Shown: in pieces, positions 62,053 to 64,000 of the stretch
How the letters are laid out: the number at the start of each line of letters is the position of its first letter
Position numbering within the stretch: position 1 is the stretch's first letter
Source of the DNA: Propionibacterium sp. oral taxon 192 str. F0372
GTDB lineage: Bacteria; Actinomycetota; Actinomycetes; Propionibacteriales; Propionibacteriaceae
Assembly (NCBI RefSeq): GCF_000413315.1
Contig: NZ_KE340297.1
Coordinates: 443,184-507,183 of the forward strand
Length of the DNA stretch: 64,000 nucleotides
Direction: 5' to 3'
The notes under the pieces: generated by a model
What the model was told of the DNA's origin: nothing
The model's database searches: none
What the model saw: only the letters and a program-made list of their open reading frames with translations
Translations under genes and position numbers: made by a program

Positions 62053-62270
62053 ATCGGCAACCAGGACGGCTGCAGCCGCATCATCCAGCCGGACCAAAAC
62101 CTGCAGCGACAAACAACTCCCCTCGTGGATACCGCAACGTAGCTTCTCAGCTGACAGCTAAGCGAACCCTTCCAGCGTGACGGTGCTGCGGCACGCTCAC
62201 GTCTTCTTGGATAACCTCGCGATCAGCACTCGTGCCCTGTACCGAGTGTTCTCTCATCAATGGAGCCCGG

Positions 62271-62414
62271 TCAGTATGACCGGGAAAACGCCGAGGATAT
62301 ATCAACGCCAACTCCGATGACGAAGAAGCGTGAGTGTCCGGTGGCACGGGCCAGGTCGACGATGGTGGTGGCGTCGCCCGCGCGATAGAAGGGCTGCGCG
62401 AGGAGCGAGGACAC
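62271..62414 (-). pseudogene. Possible gene remnant in the 62.05-62.45 kb gap
   Basis: A minus-strand frame from GTG 62414 reads protein-like (LLAQPFYRAGDATTIVDLAR, TGHSRFFVIGVG) and stops at 62271 in a CCCGGTCA/TGACCGGG inverted repeat. No start signal and no family recognised. It looks like the broken end of a former gene. The rest of 62053-62454 holds nothing I can support. Confidence 0.25.
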
Positions 62415-62454
62415 GGTAAACTTTTTGGCAGTGGATTGATGAAAGGGGCTCGGG

Positions 62455-64000
62455 GTGCGATGGCGATCTCAGCGGGCGAACCGCTCGACAGATCCGGGCC
62501 GGTCCGTGTGGTGGCTCGTTCTTCTGTTCATAGGTGCGGTCTTGGGGGCTTTAGCACCCTTTGTCGCCAAGCTGGGAATGCCATGGCCAGTTCTTGGCAG
62601 TCTTGCCGGAAGCATATTATGCCCTACCCTCATAAAGGAATTGCGAGACTGGACATCCAAGAAATCACAAGATCAACGTGTAGCAGAACCCTCCGGAATT
62701 CATGACTCGCTCGTCGGTAAAGACCTCGAAGCGCTGCGAGTCCACACTTCCGATCACGACGTTTCGGAATTCCTGCCCCGGGATGCACAAAAGGAACTTA
62801 TCCAGGCGATCGAGAATCACACGCCCACTCTTTTAGTCGGCCCCTCCATGTCTGGTAAAACACGCCTCATGGTGGAGACCGTACGCAAAAATTATCCCTC
62901 CACGCCAGTATGGTTCCCCAAAGAAATTAATGACATACAACGTCTCATCGATGCCGATCGGGGCCCGAAGCGCGGGTGGATTGTCATACTCGATGATGTC
63001 GATAGATTCCTGTCCAATCAAACACTGTCACTAGGGCAACTCGAGGCGTGGATCCAAGACTCCTGCATCGTCATTGCCACGATGATGCAGTCGAGTTACA
63101 GGCCATGGCGTGACGGGGCTAAAGACAAACTGCCCGGATGGGATGTCGTCAACCGTTTCACCATAATTCGAGTGGCTTCTCTTCTGACCGAGAACGAACA
63201 AATCGCCCTGCGAAACAGCAGTTATGCGGATCTAGCCGCCACTGTGAGGAATGTTGGCCTCGCTCCGCTGCTCGGAGGTGCCCCAGCAGTCCGCCAAAGG
63301 TTAGCAGAGGGTCTGGAACGGCATCTATGGGGGTATGCCCTGGTAAGAGCAGCGGCGGACTGGAGACGAGTTGGCCTGGGGCCTGCGACAAAGGCACAGC
63401 TGCAGAAAGTTGCATTGGCCTTCAAGGATGACATCGCCTGGGATGAGCCGAACTGGAAAAAGGCTTGGAAATGGGCTTCAAAGGAGGTAAATGACACCGT
63501 CTCCCTTATACGTCAAACAGGCTCTGACAAATGGGAGGTGTTAGATCTTGTCGCCGACGAGGCAGACTGGCCCCTCAACCAGAAAACTCTAGAAGCAATG
63601 GCGAGCGCCGAACACACTCCTCACCAGGCCCTCGCCATATCCTTCGCAATGTATACGCATGGGGCTCTCGACCACGACAACCCCGTCGCAAAGCGAACCC
63701 TCCAAGAAGCAGATATATTCCTTCAAAAATTCACAAACAAAGCAACTCCAGACTCGAATTTATTCGGTTTTTACGCTTTCTTTCTCGCACATATATTTCC
63801 TGATCATGATCGGGCCGAAGATATGTTTGAACGGGCTATCGAAGCAGACCCCACCAACGCCGAAAATCTCGGCAACTACGCCGTCTTCCTCGCCGATACC
63901 CAAGGCAACCACGACCGCGCCCAAGAAATGTACGAACGAGCCATCAAAGCAGACCCCACAGATGCCAAAAACCTCGGCAACTACGCCACCTTCCTCACAC
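62455..64000 (+). CDS. Membrane-anchored P-loop NTPase with TPR repeats (partial, runs off right edge)
   Basis: At least 515 residues. GTG 62455 is the first possible start after an in-frame stop at 62440 and has AAGGGG in front. Residues about 18-55 contain one or two membrane helices (WWLVLLFIGAVLGALAPF, LGSLAGSILC). A P-loop GPSMSGKT at 129-136 and Walker B-like WIVILDDVDRF suggest an NTPase resembling STAND or KAP-type signalling ATPases. From about 450 there are 35-residue TPR units (HDRAEDMFERAIEADPTNAE, then HDRAQEMYERAIKADPTDAK) whose DNA is also repetitive and continues past the edge. Such NTPase-TPR proteins occur in defence and signalling loci. AT content is higher than in neighbours. 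Confidence 0.75.
   Translation, partial: MRWRSQRANRSTDPGRSVWWLVLLFIGAVLGALAPFVAKLGMPWPVLGSLAGSILCPTLIKELRDWTSKKSQDQRVAEPSGIHDSLVGKDLEALRVHTSDHDVSEFLPRDAQKELIQAIENHTPTLLVGPSMSGKTRLMVETVRKNYPSTPVWFPKEINDIQRLIDADRGPKRGWIVILDDVDRFLSNQTLSLGQLEAWIQDSCIVIATMMQSSYRPWRDGAKDKLPGWDVVNRFTIIRVASLLTENEQIALRNSSYADLAATVRNVGLAPLLGGAPAVRQRLAEGLERHLWGYALVRAAADWRRVGLGPATKAQLQKVALAFKDDIAWDEPNWKKAWKWASKEVNDTVSLIRQTGSDKWEVLDLVADEADWPLNQKTLEAMASAEHTPHQALAISFAMYTHGALDHDNPVAKRTLQEADIFLQKFTNKATPDSNLFGFYAFFLAHIFPDHDRAEDMFERAIEADPTNAENLGNYAVFLADTQGNHDRAQEMYERAIKADPTDAKNLGNYATFLT

Noticed and set aside
1..64000. tRNA, rRNA, CRISPR array, insertion sequence or integrase
   Set aside because: None recognised by eye on either strand; a covariance-model scan would be needed to exclude a divergent tRNA.

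Overview
The window is high-GC (low 60s % by eye), gene-dense bacterial DNA with tightly coupled operons full of 4-bp ATGA/GTGA overlaps. It looks like an actinobacterium, most likely an anaerobic or facultative member of the Propionibacteriaceae. Supporting signs are an FHA/fibronectin-type cell-envelope gene pair, pyruvate phosphate dikinase, a DtxR-type iron box, actinobacterial cobalamin riboswitches, and an ECF transporter of the cobalamin type. The species cannot be fixed from the sequence alone.

Left part (1-12.7 kb). A large membrane-anchored Ig-like/FN3 protein (minus strand, running off the left edge) is interrupted by an in-frame TAG that lies inside a perfect 11-bp inverted repeat. 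An FHA-domain protein lies directly upstream in the same direction. Next come a frameshifted unknown gene and an AAA ATPase/S8 protease pair that matches the IetAS anti-phage type. An AT-richer gap then holds a small ORF with a good ribosome binding site.

12.8-25.8 kb. On the minus strand is a methionine ABC importer (metQ-metN-metI) preceded by a 24-residue leader peptide rich in Cys and Met and by mutually exclusive hairpins, which is an attenuator layout. Divergent from it is a seven-gene plus-strand operon headed by a DtxR-like iron box: metal/tetrapyrrole substrate-binding protein, FecCD permease, ATPase, CobN-like giant chelatase subunit, a lipoprotein, a fused ChlI-ChlD protein and a ChlI protein. 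I read this as a candidate iron-regulated import and chelatase/dechelatase system for haem or another metalloporphyrin. It is the most interesting locus here.

25.9-38.4 kb. After a 2-hydroxyacid dehydrogenase and a small Asp-rich secreted protein comes a nine-gene minus-strand run: three glycosyltransferases, an ABC exporter, two APH-fold kinases, UDP-glucose dehydrogenase and a histidine kinase/response regulator pair. It looks like a surface-glycan or glycoconjugate locus.

38.4-43 kb. A cobalamin riboswitch precedes a second ABC importer. A 62-residue protein and a methyltransferase are inserted between its binding protein and its permease. 43-54 kb: three paralogous secreted subtilases of about 1,050-1,090 residues in tandem (minus strand), with a small lipoprotein gene between the first two. 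54-56.8 kb: ppdK.

57-61.6 kb. A second cobalamin riboswitch heads a cell-surface DUF4430-like protein plus a complete ECF transporter (T, fused A-A, S). 61.7-64 kb: a DsrE-like protein, some decayed sequence, and the start of a membrane-anchored P-loop NTPase with TPR repeats that continues past the right edge. Two of the vitamin/metal loci carry B12 riboswitches while the CobN operon carries an iron box instead; this contrast is the main reason for assigning the CobN operon to iron or haem rather than to B12 synthesis.
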